Source of the DNA: a virus
IMG/VR virus record: IMGVR_UViG_3300045911_000130
Coordinates: 1-64,000 of that record
Reading direction: 5' to 3' (one strand)
Length of the DNA stretch: 64,000 nt
Below, piece after piece: positions 6,882-14,678 of this stretch. The notes under the pieces were generated by a model. The model made no database searches, had not been told where the DNA came from, and saw only the letters and a list, made by a program, of their open reading frames with translations. The position numbers and the translations under genes are program-made. The number at the start of each line of letters is the position of its first letter. The first letter of the stretch is position 1.

Positions 6882-7807
6882 TGATGAGTCCGAAGATACC
6901 GACGTTGATGATAAGCTGCCGGAGCCGATTCGTCGATCAGGTTGGGTTTGCGGACGTGAAGGCCGACGACGAGAAAGACGCAATCGGGTTTGGGATTAAC
7001 AACCTGTTCGGGCAGGGGCCTTCGCGTTCGGCCTGGAGCGGCTTTACTGAGCAATTTGCAGATATCATCCAGCCACGGCTTACCTATCTGGCCGGTGGAG
7101 AGCAGCCCGACATTTCCGTTTATTCTCCCAATCGCCGGGTGCTGTTGTGCGTGCATGGCTACAACAGCGATTGGCTCCGTGTTCAGGCTCGGTATGTGCA
7201 GTTGATAGAGCAGATTGCCTACCGGGATTACATTGGTCCATATTTGACCCAGACTCCGAAGTCTTGGCAGACCAAGCCGTCAACAACGATTCCGGGAGCC
7301 CGGTACGATTGCCTGATCGGCTATTTGTGGCCGAGTGGGCTCACGGCGGGGCCGATTGGCTGGATTACGGCGAAGGCGCAAGTGCGCGAGGCCGCCAAGC
7401 GCCTGAGGACGCTTCTGGGCTGGTTGAACGCCATCAATGTACCTGTGACGATCTCCGCGCACAGCCTGGGCTGCGCTGTGGCGCTCCGGGCGCTCGAAGG
7501 GAACACGGATAGCTCCGTGCAGAAGGTCATCCTTGCCGGTGCGGCTGTCCCATACGATGAGCTACGCAGTCAAGGTGATGGTTTTGGCTATGGGGCCGGT
7601 AGGGTGAAGGTGGCCTATTCGGGCCGGGATCGCGTTCTGAAGTATGCCTACCGCGCTCTGCATCCCTTTACCCCGGCGCTGGGTTCGAGGGGGTTAAAGC
7701 CGGGCGAGCAGTATGCGGCAAACATCGAAGCTTTCGATTTGACCAGCAGCGTGTTCGACCACGGAGGTTACAACGATTCCGACGATTTCGTGGGGTTGTT
7801 TGAATGA
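6881..7807 (+). CDS. Alpha/beta-hydrolase fold protein (esterase/lipase-like)
   Basis: A 308-aa protein. RRVLLCVHGYNSDW at about residues 85-98 is the strand and oxyanion-hole HG motif. AHSLGCAVALRAL at about 192-204 is the nucleophile elbow with the catalytic Ser, and VAYSGRDRVLKYAYRALHP fits the acid-loop region. DHGGYNDS near the C-terminus can provide the catalytic His. The arrangement resembles the alpha/beta-hydrolase group that includes DUF900-type proteins. No signal peptide is seen, so it is probably cytoplasmic. Substrate unknown; an intact hydrolase is unusual among phage early genes. Confidence 0.8.
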   Translation: MMSPKIPTLMISCRSRFVDQVGFADVKADDEKDAIGFGINNLFGQGPSRSAWSGFTEQFADIIQPRLTYLAGGEQPDISVYSPNRRVLLCVHGYNSDWLRVQARYVQLIEQIAYRDYIGPYLTQTPKSWQTKPSTTIPGARYDCLIGYLWPSGLTAGPIGWITAKAQVREAAKRLRTLLGWLNAINVPVTISAHSLGCAVALRALEGNTDSSVQKVILAGAAVPYDELRSQGDGFGYGAGRVKVAYSGRDRVLKYAYRALHPFTPALGSRGLKPGEQYAANIEAFDLTSSVFDHGGYNDSDDFVGLFE

Positions 7808-8058
7808 GCAAGGCGCTTTCTCATGACGAGTTGATTACATTGAGCAATCTTCCTGTCGGTAGCCAAATAACCGTGACGCCTGAGCTTAGAACGGCTTTCA
7901 TGTTTATGGCGTTCAGTGGCAGGAGTGACAGGATTTTTAGTAATGGTCCGGTTCGGGCGTGTAATAACTGCAAAGATTTGCACATTTGCCCAATCGCTCA
8001 AGAGTTTGTGGGCGAATCTGAGCGCGAGATATTTTGCTGTACGGGGCACTCCAAATGA
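7804..8058 (+). CDS. Small Cys-containing hypothetical protein
   Basis: An 84-aa protein. CNNCKDLHIC at about residues 53-62 and CC near the C-terminus suggest a zinc site. Its start overlaps the hydrolase stop (ATGA) and its end overlaps the following HAD gene by ATGA, so all three are likely translationally coupled. Confidence 0.7.
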   Translation: MSKALSHDELITLSNLPVGSQITVTPELRTAFMFMAFSGRSDRIFSNGPVRACNNCKDLHICPIAQEFVGESEREIFCCTGHSK

Positions 8059-8579
8059 AAGTCATCTTCCTGGACATCGACGGCGTTTTGATAACTTCCA
8101 AGTGCTTTGGGGCTTCAAGGCGCTACACCCAAAAAGAATGGCCTCTCTACCATGCCGATGAGGATGCGGTTCGCAATTTCAATCGCATCCTGGCGGAGAC
8201 CGGCGCGGTGATCGTTGTTTCGAGCACATGGCGCTATCACGGCATGTTTAAGGTCAAAAGTGCGCTGCAAGAGTGGGGTGTCGATCTTGGGCCGAATACA
8301 GAGCGTTTGCTGGACATGACGCCGGATTTGCGGGCCAAGTTGGATCTTCGCCTGAGGGAAGGGCTCGACTTGTATGCAGCCGTGACGCGGGGTGCAGAGA
8401 TCCGGGCATGGCTGGATGCTTTCGATAGGGCCGATGCCGGTGAGGACATCGAGCGATTTGTAATTCTCGATGATGACGACAACATGGGCGGTCTGTATGG
8501 AGACCTGATCCGAACTGATTTTTCGGCTGGCGTGACTCCAGAGATCGCGGATATGGTCATCAAGCGTTTGAACGGATAG
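8055..8579 (+). CDS. HAD-domain protein of the Swiss-Army-Knife type
   Basis: A 174-aa protein. MKVIFLDIDGVLITSK carries HAD motif I; VVSSTWR is motif II; FVILDDDDNM is the acidic motif IV, followed by RTDFSAGVTPEIADMVI. This is the pattern of HAD domains from Swiss-Army-Knife RNA-repair proteins (HAD_SAK_2), here standing alone. A phosphatase activity, perhaps on nucleic-acid ends, is plausible but unproven. ATG 8055 overlaps the upstream stop; in-frame TTG 8034 is not preferred. It is the second HAD protein of the region (first at 2346). Confidence 0.82.
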   Translation: MKVIFLDIDGVLITSKCFGASRRYTQKEWPLYHADEDAVRNFNRILAETGAVIVVSSTWRYHGMFKVKSALQEWGVDLGPNTERLLDMTPDLRAKLDLRLREGLDLYAAVTRGAEIRAWLDAFDRADAGEDIERFVILDDDDNMGGLYGDLIRTDFSAGVTPEIADMVIKRLNG

Positions 8580-8581
8580 CC

Positions 8582-8761
8582 ATGTTTGTTTGGATGTTGC
8601 TGGAATTCCTTGAGTCGGTCGGGCTGGTTAAGTTGCGGTGCCGGAAGTGCGGAGAGCGCCTAAAGCTGCTTCGATCTTGGGATGTTATGGTGGTGCATTT
8701 TTGCAAACGGCCAAATAGTAACGAGTACCGTGTAGTACTAAAATCTGTCTCTGGTCGGTAG
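8582..8761 (+). CDS. 59-aa zinc-knuckle hypothetical protein
   Basis: ATG 8582 lies two bases after the upstream stop and the frame runs to TAG at 8759. The product starts MFVWMLLEFLESVGLVKLRC and has CRKCGERL at residues 20-27 with another Cys near residue 43, so a small metal site is possible. The N-terminus is hydrophobic. The TAGTACTA motif at 8733-8740 lies inside its 3' end. Function unknown. Confidence 0.6.
   Translation: MFVWMLLEFLESVGLVKLRCRKCGERLKLLRSWDVMVVHFCKRPNSNEYRVVLKSVSGR
8733..8740. promoter_or_regulatory. TAGTACTA motif upstream of 8784 gene
   Basis: This perfect palindromic copy lies 51 bases before ATG 8784 and inside the end of the 59-aa gene. A clear -35/-10 pair is not obvious; the downstream TGCATGATAG is only weakly -10-like. 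It is called by similarity to the other boundary copies. Confidence 0.4.
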
Positions 8762-8783
8762 ATTGCATGATAGCCTAAGGGGC

Positions 8784-9380
8784 ATGACGATCCAATTAGA
8801 CGGGAAAGCTCTTGAAGCTCTATTGTGTGCGATGGGGCCGGATGGCAAGCTGCAATTGATTCAAGGCGTCATGGAGATTTTTGCCCAGAAATACGTGAAG
8901 GGCATCATGAAGTCTGAAGTCGCAGAAACCATCCAAGCTGTTGTAAAAGAAGAGGTAAAGGCTATAAAGCCAGAGTTGCAAGAGATGGTGCGTTCGGCTG
9001 TTTGCGGCTATCTGAATGGCGGCGTGCAAGTTCCTGTGACGAGTGGAGCCAAGCAAATAGTTTTGACCAAGGAAGCGCAGGATGCGATAAGGCAGTCAGT
9101 GCAGGTTAGGTTGGCGGCAGCTATTGTAGAAGAGGCTCGGCAGATAACCGACGCCGCTCTTAGCGATGGAGCCCGGAAGAGGGTCCAGGCAGAGATCGGT
9201 GAACTGGCAAGGAAGTTAGGGGTTGCGCTCGGTAAGGAATTCACTGATAATGTCCTCAAGACTGTTAGGCAGCAGCACGAGGTTACGCTGGAGGCCCTAA
9301 AGAATGCCTCGATGGTGGCACAGTTGAAAGGACGGATAGAAGATGCTTCTGACCAATTGCGAAAAATCGAATTTGACTGA
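8784..9380 (+). CDS. Alpha-helical hypothetical protein
   Basis: A 198-aa protein. ATG 8784 is preceded by AAGGGG; in-frame TTG 8763 lacks a ribosome site. The sequence is almost wholly helical with amphipathic repeats (IQAVVKEEVKAIKPELQEMV, VQAEIGELARKLGVALGKEF), suggesting a coiled-coil or helical-bundle protein. No catalytic motif. It overlaps the next gene by 38 bases. Confidence 0.7.
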   Translation: MTIQLDGKALEALLCAMGPDGKLQLIQGVMEIFAQKYVKGIMKSEVAETIQAVVKEEVKAIKPELQEMVRSAVCGYLNGGVQVPVTSGAKQIVLTKEAQDAIRQSVQVRLAAAIVEEARQITDAALSDGARKRVQAEIGELARKLGVALGKEFTDNVLKTVRQQHEVTLEALKNASMVAQLKGRIEDASDQLRKIEFD

Positions 9381-9681
9381 GCGCAAGCTTTACCCGCATT
9401 TGAAGCGGGTTATTCGTGTCGAGCGTTGCGCCTATCAGCAAGCGGACGGAAGCTACGCGCCGCCGGTCGAACTGGCCCGAATCAAGGAAATGCGCTTCAT
9501 TTACGTGGCTGAGGACGAGCCGGACAAGCCGTATGTCCGCATCAAGCGGACGAAGTTCTACCTTACTTCGGTGGAAGTTCCGGTGTACGAAGTCGTCTAC
9601 AAGCAGTTGCATTTGGCCGCGCCGCGTGTCGCATTGAGTGCGCGGCGCGGGAAGATGGCGCTCGAAAGAAAGGCAGCCTAA
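9343..9681 (+). CDS. Hypothetical protein, basic
   Basis: A 112-aa protein with a mixed alpha/beta pattern (MRFIYVAEDEPDKPYVRIK, KFYLTSVEVPVYEVVY) and a basic C-terminus (SARRGKMALERKAA). It begins inside the end of the upstream gene. No family recognised. Confidence 0.65.
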   Translation: MLLTNCEKSNLTERKLYPHLKRVIRVERCAYQQADGSYAPPVELARIKEMRFIYVAEDEPDKPYVRIKRTKFYLTSVEVPVYEVVYKQLHLAAPRVALSARRGKMALERKAA

Positions 9682-9685
9682 CAAG

Positions 9686-10192
9686 TTGAAAATCAAGCCG
9701 GTCGATTCCATCCCATCCGCCGATCTACAGAAAGACTTCCCAAGCGCGGGTTTCATGAAATTCCGGCTAATAGGTGTTGCTTGCGGCAATCCTCCAGAGA
9801 ACGAAGACCCGTCCGTAATCTTGAAAAAGGCAGAAGAAACCGCTAATGGCATGATGGCCTTGGCGATTGAAGCTGAGTGCATAGGCCGCTCGACGAATGC
9901 TAATCCTATCCTAGTCGAGAGGCAGGAAGAGAAGGCGCTTTTGAATGTCGTGATCGGGATGCGATATGGACTCTGGTTGATGCTGGGTTTGCTTTTGATG
10001 GAGCACGTTTGGTTTGCGCTGGTCTACCGGGATAGACCGAACGTGCATGATTCGTTCATAGTTCTATACATTGGCGTGGGCTACTTGATGTTCATTCTTA
10101 CGCGCAAGATCGGAAAAATGATCCAGAGCATCAACGATCATTCGCATGGGCTCATGGAAAACCTGATTGCTTTTCTGTTGCGGTACAGATAG
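9686..10192 (+). CDS. Two-helix integral membrane protein
   Basis: A 168-aa protein from TTG 9686 (AAAGG upstream); GTG 9638 is possible but would overlap the previous gene by 44 bases. Two transmembrane helices are visible, YGLWLMLGLLLMEHVWFALVY and, after a short loop, SFIVLYIGVGYLMFILT. A cytoplasmic-looking N-terminal domain of about 90 residues precedes them. Its TAG stop at 10190 is the first three bases of a TAGTACT motif. Placement among early genes argues against a classical late holin; the role is unknown. Confidence 0.65.
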   Translation: MKIKPVDSIPSADLQKDFPSAGFMKFRLIGVACGNPPENEDPSVILKKAEETANGMMALAIEAECIGRSTNANPILVERQEEKALLNVVIGMRYGLWLMLGLLLMEHVWFALVYRDRPNVHDSFIVLYIGVGYLMFILTRKIGKMIQSINDHSHGLMENLIAFLLRYR

Positions 10193-10285
10193 TACTTTTT
10201 TGGTTCTTTAGGGTTCTCAAAAGTAATAACTGCGTGATATTGTCAAGATGTGGCAATGATAGGTTAGCCGACCGATATTATTGAA
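10190..10285 (+). promoter_or_regulatory. TAGTACT motif and putative promoter region
   Basis: TAGTACT at 10190-10196 contains the stop of the upstream gene. An extended -10-like TGATATTGT occurs at 10236-10243, but no good -35 is seen. The region is AT-rich and noncoding up to the small gene at 10286. Confidence 0.35.
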
Positions 10286-10441
10286 ATGGATTATTTGGTT
10301 ACGATGGGGAAGGTTTTCATGGTAGATTTTGGCCTCCAGAACTGCCATGATAGGGCAATCCACTGCATGATAGAAAACGACATGGATTACGTGGAAGTCC
10401 CGCCGGAGATACTGGCAAGGATAAACGCCAAACAGGTTTAA
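10286..10441 (+). CDS. Small hypothetical protein (51 aa or 40 aa)
   Basis: ATG 10286 opens a 51-codon frame ending in TAA at 10439. ATG 10319, preceded by GGGGAAGG at 5 bases, is the better ribosome site and gives MVDFGLQNCHDRAIHCMIEN followed by a short acidic stretch and a basic end. It fills most of the otherwise empty 340-base interval between 10192 and 10532. The rest of that interval (10442-10531) holds a weak 5-bp hairpin (ACCCG/CGGGT) and nothing else recognisable. Confidence 0.5.
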   Translation: MDYLVTMGKVFMVDFGLQNCHDRAIHCMIENDMDYVEVPPEILARINAKQV

Positions 10442-10531
10442 CGATCTCCAAATGGTCCGACTATGCGCTATATGCTCGGGCCTCCCTCCTAAACCCGCTG
10501 GCCGCCGGGTGGAGAAAGCGGCCATAATCTT

Positions 10532-10957
10532 ATGTTTCATGGATTCAGTGTTGGGGATAGAGTGTTGCAAGTCGGATCGCTGGATAAAAAAACCGGCATC
10601 GGCATGGTAGGCAGCATTACGGCTTTGGGCGGAGCCAAGGCCGCAGTTCGCCTAGATGGTCAACCGGCAGTTGTTCGTTGGGTGCATTATCGATTTCTTC
10701 AGAAGTATACGGAGCCGTTTGCTTTAGATGAAGTCGAGACCTTGAAGAAACTCAAGGACCGCCTCAAAGACCTTCACCACCTCCACGTTCAATCAGTGGA
10801 AAACCGGCGATTGGTAACGGGTACTATTATAGCAAGATATAGTACTTTCCGAGGAGGGAATGATGCGGTCACCCTTCACGAATGCGATAGCATGAATGAA
10901 GAGCAAGCGGCTGAAGCGCTGGAGGCTCGAATAAGGAGTTATTGTGACGGCATCTAG
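10532..10957 (+). CDS. Hypothetical protein with KOW/Tudor-like N-terminus
   Basis: A 141-aa protein. FSVGDRVLQVGSLDKKTGIG, then MVGSITALGG, AAVRLDGQPAVVRWVHYRFL, looks like a small beta-barrel of the KOW/Tudor type; this is a pattern-level guess. A charged helix (LKKLKDRLKDLHHL) follows. No Shine-Dalgarno precedes ATG 10532, while CATAAT occurs four bases before it, so a very short leader is possible. The 3' part contains a TAGTACT inverted repeat (10821-10846). Confidence 0.65.
   Translation: MFHGFSVGDRVLQVGSLDKKTGIGMVGSITALGGAKAAVRLDGQPAVVRWVHYRFLQKYTEPFALDEVETLKKLKDRLKDLHHLHVQSVENRRLVTGTIIARYSTFRGGNDAVTLHECDSMNEEQAAEALEARIRSYCDGI
10821..10846. promoter_or_regulatory. Inverted pair of TAGTACT-type half sites
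   Basis: GTACTAT (10821-10827) and ATAGTAC (10839-10845) form a perfect 7-bp inverted repeat with an 11-base spacer, and the right copy extends to TAGTACT (10840-10846). It lies inside the 3' end of a coding sequence, about 100 bases before the GTG at 10944. It may be a regulatory site for the downstream genes. Confidence 0.4.
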
Positions 10958-11198
10958 CGAAGGCAATCAGAGTAATAACAAGCTCGCGATTGACTTTTTT
11001 CAGTTTTTGCAATCGGCGAAAATGCCGGTTACGGTGCGTCCACGCTTGCCGCGCATAGGTGGAAACGATGGCTTTGAAATTGTTATGGGCTGGGGCGCGG
11101 ACACGCGGCTGACCGTTTCCGACGACAAGACGCTGGCGGGTGCGGTGGAGAAATTGCTGGTGGCGACGGAAAAGAGCAGAGAAGATGCCGCAAGTTAG
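10944..11198 (+). CDS. Hypothetical protein
   Basis: An 84-aa protein from GTG 10944, with AAGGAG six bases upstream. It contains FFQFLQSAKMPVTVRPRLPR and a C-terminal helix. No family recognised. It overlaps both neighbours by 14 bases. Confidence 0.7.
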   Translation: MTASSEGNQSNNKLAIDFFQFLQSAKMPVTVRPRLPRIGGNDGFEIVMGWGADTRLTVSDDKTLAGAVEKLLVATEKSREDAAS

Positions 11199-11613
11199 GC
11201 TGGGAATGATTAACGAGATGTTGGCCGTGTTCGTCAGGCCGGTCGATTACCCTGCCTGCGTCGTTGTGCGCCGGTTCGCCAATCTTGTGGATGGCGTGGG
11301 GATGCTCGATGTGAAAGGTAAGTTGAGCCTGCCGCCTTCCATTGTTGAGCGCCAGCGCGGGGATACGACAAAGCCCATGCAGGTCGAAATCAAGAGCGCC
11401 GAATTCACGCTGAATCAGCAGGCGTTCTACAGCGCCGGGGAAACGTGGCTCCGGGCGGACCCGGATCTCATCATCCCCATCGAAGACGAAGTGGGCAAGC
11501 GTGAGGCCGACCGCATTGCTATGGCGCGGGCATTCTGCCGCGATTGGGGAGCCCAGGTCGCTCTTACTCCGCTGCCGAACGATCCGCCGCAATTGCTGGA
11601 GGTCTGGCTGTAA
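11185..11613 (+). CDS. Hypothetical protein
   Basis: A 142-aa protein. ATG 11185 is chosen with AGAGAAG just upstream; ATG 11206 is possible. Beta-rich segments (MLAVFVRPVDYPACVVVRRF) are followed by QVEIKSAEFTLNQQAFYSAG and an acidic/helical end. No motif recognised. Its TAA overlaps the next ATG (TAATG). Confidence 0.7.
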   Translation: MPQVRLGMINEMLAVFVRPVDYPACVVVRRFANLVDGVGMLDVKGKLSLPPSIVERQRGDTTKPMQVEIKSAEFTLNQQAFYSAGETWLRADPDLIIPIEDEVGKREADRIAMARAFCRDWGAQVALTPLPNDPPQLLEVWL

Positions 11614-12215
11614 TGATCTCCATACCGATACCAGATGCTCCTGGAGTTATCGCGAAAAAAAGCGAAGACAATACTCGCTTTGCTATTTTCTCTCATGATG
11701 AGAAGTATAGATACTGTCTAGCGGTAGCTTTTACTACAAGGGGCTGGAAGCTCGGCGATAATCGTTGGATAAACTATCTGATGTTGAATCCTTCAACCGC
11801 AGACGAATTTTCTAATGATCCAACGATTGAACGCTGCCAGCGCCGGGCGATGATGCTCGGGTTTTCCGGTTTGGTGGTCACGAATTTGTTTGCGTATCGT
11901 TCAACGGACCCTTGGGATATGAGAGGACAAGCATATCCTGTCGGAGAGAACAACGACTATTACATCGATATGATCGCTTCAGCTTGCGATGTGATAGTTT
12001 GCGGATGGGGTGAGCATGGCATGTATACGGGGCGTGGGGAGAAAGTCTTGAAGCGGTTGTCAGGGAAGTTTCATGACAAAATGTATCATCTTGGCTTGAC
12101 GGAAAAGAATGAGCAGCCGCGCCATCCATTGTATGTTAGTTACAAACAGCCGCTACTGCCGTTCTCCGAAAATTCAAAGCCAATCATGATAGAGAAATTA
12201 CCAGCTTCTCGATGA
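11613..12215 (+). CDS. DUF1643 family protein
   Basis: A 200-aa protein. NYLMLNPSTADEFSNDPTIE, RCQRRAMMLGFSGLVVTNLF with AYRSTDP, the downstream CGWGEHG and QPRHPLYVSY are the diagnostic blocks of DUF1643, a family found in bacteria and phages whose biochemistry is not established. The domain covers most of the protein. The start is ATG 11613, overlapping the upstream stop; in-frame TTG 11544 is not preferred. The end overlaps the next gene by ATGA. Confidence 0.9.
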   Translation: MISIPIPDAPGVIAKKSEDNTRFAIFSHDEKYRYCLAVAFTTRGWKLGDNRWINYLMLNPSTADEFSNDPTIERCQRRAMMLGFSGLVVTNLFAYRSTDPWDMRGQAYPVGENNDYYIDMIASACDVIVCGWGEHGMYTGRGEKVLKRLSGKFHDKMYHLGLTEKNEQPRHPLYVSYKQPLLPFSENSKPIMIEKLPASR

Positions 12216-12583
12216 CACCTATGTCCATGCCAACTACTCGATCTATTGCGTTACGGGCTAAATGGAATGGCGCTATGGCTGATCCAGGTCGCAATCCGGT
12301 CGGCGCGTTTGAGCTTGTCGGCTGGGATGTGGAAAACAATAAGTTTGGGAAAAAGTGGTGCGTATGCGTCGGGGAGCGCATTTGTTGGGCGACGGCAGAT
12401 CGAGATGAGGCTTTGGAACAAGCGCGGGCGGTGGCAATGGGGCGGCCCGGCATGTTCGAGAAATATGCCGACTCCGATCTAAAGTTTGAGATTTTTCCGC
12501 TGCAAGTTGAACTATATAAGAAAACCAATGGAAGTTCAGGATTGCGCCGCCGGATCGAGCAAGGCTCAAAGCCCGAAGTGTAA
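12212..12583 (+). CDS. Hypothetical protein
   Basis: A 123-aa protein with Trp/Cys-rich beta segments (KKWCVCVGERICWATA) and a helix (DEALEQARAVAMG). It is coupled to the DUF1643 gene by ATGA and overlapped at its end by the next gene for 56 bases. No family recognised. Confidence 0.65.
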   Translation: MTPMSMPTTRSIALRAKWNGAMADPGRNPVGAFELVGWDVENNKFGKKWCVCVGERICWATADRDEALEQARAVAMGRPGMFEKYADSDLKFEIFPLQVELYKKTNGSSGLRRRIEQGSKPEV

Positions 12584-12809
12584 TTGCGGAGAGTGCCGTG
12601 GGTGCAGAATACGGCGCTCCAGGCAAGCACAAATCGACCGGCCTCTGGGGCGTGGGGAGCTAGAGCTACAGGGCGACGAGTATTGGAAGACGGGAGATCA
12701 GTCTGCCCTTGACCTGTTCTATGCGGAAGTGCGATCAAGGACATCGGTAAGCGCAGCGTTGCGCGGGAGCCGCCGCCGGAAGCGCTTGGGTTGCGGACCA
12801 GACTTCTAG
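12528..12809 (+). CDS. Small Cys-rich hypothetical protein
   Basis: A 93-aa protein from ATG 12528. CNCGECRGCRIRRSRQAQ at about residues 17-34 holds four Cys in a short span followed by basic residues, so a zinc-dependent nucleic-acid-binding element is possible. Its TAG stop (12807-12809) is the first three bases of the TAGTACT motif that opens the next promoter. Overlap with the upstream gene lowers confidence in the exact start. Confidence 0.6.
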   Translation: MEVQDCAAGSSKAQSPKCNCGECRGCRIRRSRQAQIDRPLGRGELELQGDEYWKTGDQSALDLFYAEVRSRTSVSAALRGSRRRKRLGCGPDF

Positions 12810-12870
12810 TACTTTTTGCAAAATATAAATTGCACTTGCAGGTTCAACGTTATGCTATGCTGGCGTAGCA
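12807..12870 (+). promoter_or_regulatory. Promoter with TGCTA-N8-TAGCA operator
   Basis: TAGTACT lies at 12807-12813. A -35-like TTGCAC at 12830-12835 is followed after 15 bases by TATGCT (12851-12856), with an overlapping second TATGCT at 12856-12861. The perfect inverted repeat TGCTA-N8-TAGCA occupies 12853-12870 and abuts the ATG at 12871. No Shine-Dalgarno is present, so the AAA+ mRNA is probably leaderless. The layout is almost identical to 2285-2346. Confidence 0.68.
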
Positions 12871-14676
12871 ATGATAGTCAAGATCACAAAAGAAGACTGG
12901 CCCCCCATCAAAGAAGTTTTGCTTGAACTGGAGAAGACGGGGCGCTTCCCAACTTGCGGTACTTCCACCCTGGAAGAGACGATGGATGCGGACGATTGGG
13001 AGCGATCCGCGCTTGAATCCACTGAAGGCAAGCTGACTATTTCAGAGTTGGTATTCGAGCTTGAAAACTCGAAGCGTCGATGGGGATATGAAGAAATCAG
13101 CTTGGATCTTTCCGACTTCAGTTCCGAGTTGGTTGCGGAACTGGATTCAGCGCTGAACCAGAAAAAGTTGAGTTCGCGCAGTCTTCGCATCGCCATCAAT
13201 GGCTATCATCGCGTGAAGTCCGATCCGTCCGGCGTTGTGCCAAAGAGCCTCCCTGAGCTTGCTATGGCAATCAAGATGCTCATAGTTGAAAATTGCAATA
13301 AGGTCAACGGCGATGGCTGGCTTTATCGCGTGAAGGAATGGCCTGGGATCGGGAACATACTGGAGCCTTACTTGGTTGATGAGGTTGAGTACCATCCCGG
13401 CTTGAAGAAAAACCGTGGGGATCGAGACCCGTTTGTTGGCGTAACCCTTGAGTGTGACGGCATTTCTGTTCCGCGTGACAGCGATCATGTCTGCGATGTA
13501 AGCAGGCGCGACAGTACGAGTATCACTTTTGAAAAAGATAGCCTTGGCACTCTTACGGTGATGCAGCTTTTGGAAAGCAAGGGTTGGTTGCTTGAGAATG
13601 CCGAGATGAAACAGGAGTATCTTTTCCGTCAAGAAAGATTTCATAAGTATCTGGAAATGAAGAACCAACAGTTTTGGGTTCGTCATTTCATGTATTTGCC
13701 GGAAAATGATCGTGACCGTTCTTGGCGCAATTGGCACAGCTTGCAAATCATACAACCGGCCCGCGTTGTGCAAGATATGGGCAGAGTCACTTTTAAGTAC
13801 TCCACTCCGCGCAAGATGCACAAGTGGCAAGCGGCTGGAGCTACTCGTGGATTCACGCAAGTACCGTTTTCTCCGTGGCTTGTGTGTTTTCACTTAAGCG
13901 ATCACGAAATTGGCTTGGCGCACGTCGATTGCCTGGAGCCCTACGAGTACGACACGTCGATCCGCGAGAAGATTGTTCTGCCGGATCACCACCGCGATCT
14001 AATCGAGGCGTTGACCAGCGAATTGGCGTTGTTCGCCGACGACGTGGTGGCGGGGAAGAGCGGCGGCATCAACATTCTGTGCGTTGGGCCTGCCGGGACG
14101 GGCAAGACCCTGACGGCGGAGATTTACTCGGAAGTGACCAAGCGGCCTCTTTACCGCGTGACGGCGGCGCAACTTGGGATTAACGCCGACGAAGTGGAAG
14201 AGAACCTGCGCTTGGTCATGTCTCGGTCCCAGCGCTGGGGCGCTGTGCTCTTGCTGGATGAGGCCGACGTGTACGTTCGAGCCCGCAAGGACGATGTGTC
14301 TCACAATGCGATTGTGGCCGCGTTCCTGCGCTCGATGGAGTACTTTGACGGGCTCACGTTCATGACCAGCAACCGGGGCGGCGACATCGACGATGCGATC
14401 AAGAGCCGCTGCATCGCCACGATCCGGTATGACATCCCTGGCGCGAACGAGGCGAAGCGCATTTGGCGTATCCAGTCAGAGGCGCAAAAGGTGCCTTTGA
14501 ATGATGCCCTGATCGATTTGCTCGTCAAGACGATGCCGCGCTTGAGTGGCCGCGACATCAAGGAGCTTCTGAAGCTTACGTCGAAGTATCTGAATGCACG
14601 CGGCGAAAGCTTCAACGGGAAGGCATTCATTAACTGTGCGCGGTTCCGTGACATCGAGATCGTAACAGGCAAGTAG
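12871..14676 (+). CDS. AAA+ ATPase
   Basis: A 601-aa protein. The C-terminal AAA+ module has Walker A GPAGTGKT at about residues 406-413, Walker B VLLLDEAD near 460, a sensor-1-like MTSNR and an Arg-containing DAIKSRC, then a lid ending in RLSGRDIKELLKL. Residues 1-390 form a family-specific N-terminal region, including GFTQVPFSPWLVCFHLSDHE just before the ATPase, perhaps for substrate recognition. Such proteins remodel or unfold protein or nucleic-acid complexes. It opens the unit that ends in the broken metalloprotease gene. The start is ATG directly at the operator. Confidence 0.88.
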   Translation: MIVKITKEDWPPIKEVLLELEKTGRFPTCGTSTLEETMDADDWERSALESTEGKLTISELVFELENSKRRWGYEEISLDLSDFSSELVAELDSALNQKKLSSRSLRIAINGYHRVKSDPSGVVPKSLPELAMAIKMLIVENCNKVNGDGWLYRVKEWPGIGNILEPYLVDEVEYHPGLKKNRGDRDPFVGVTLECDGISVPRDSDHVCDVSRRDSTSITFEKDSLGTLTVMQLLESKGWLLENAEMKQEYLFRQERFHKYLEMKNQQFWVRHFMYLPENDRDRSWRNWHSLQIIQPARVVQDMGRVTFKYSTPRKMHKWQAAGATRGFTQVPFSPWLVCFHLSDHEIGLAHVDCLEPYEYDTSIREKIVLPDHHRDLIEALTSELALFADDVVAGKSGGINILCVGPAGTGKTLTAEIYSEVTKRPLYRVTAAQLGINADEVEENLRLVMSRSQRWGAVLLLDEADVYVRARKDDVSHNAIVAAFLRSMEYFDGLTFMTSNRGGDIDDAIKSRCIATIRYDIPGANEAKRIWRIQSEAQKVPLNDALIDLLVKTMPRLSGRDIKELLKLTSKYLNARGESFNGKAFINCARFRDIEIVTGK

Positions 14677-14678
14677 CC

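Noticed and set aside
10483-10510. Hairpin ACCCG/CGGGT before the 10532 gene as terminator
   Set aside because: Only 5 bp, loop of 8 and no T-run follows.
13796-14344. AGTACT sequences within the AAA+ gene (13796 and 14339) as further regulatory sites
   Set aside because: They encode ordinary residues (KYS, EYF), lack the leading T and are far from gene ends; similar coding matches occur at 16324, 33616, 52296, 53228 and 54165.
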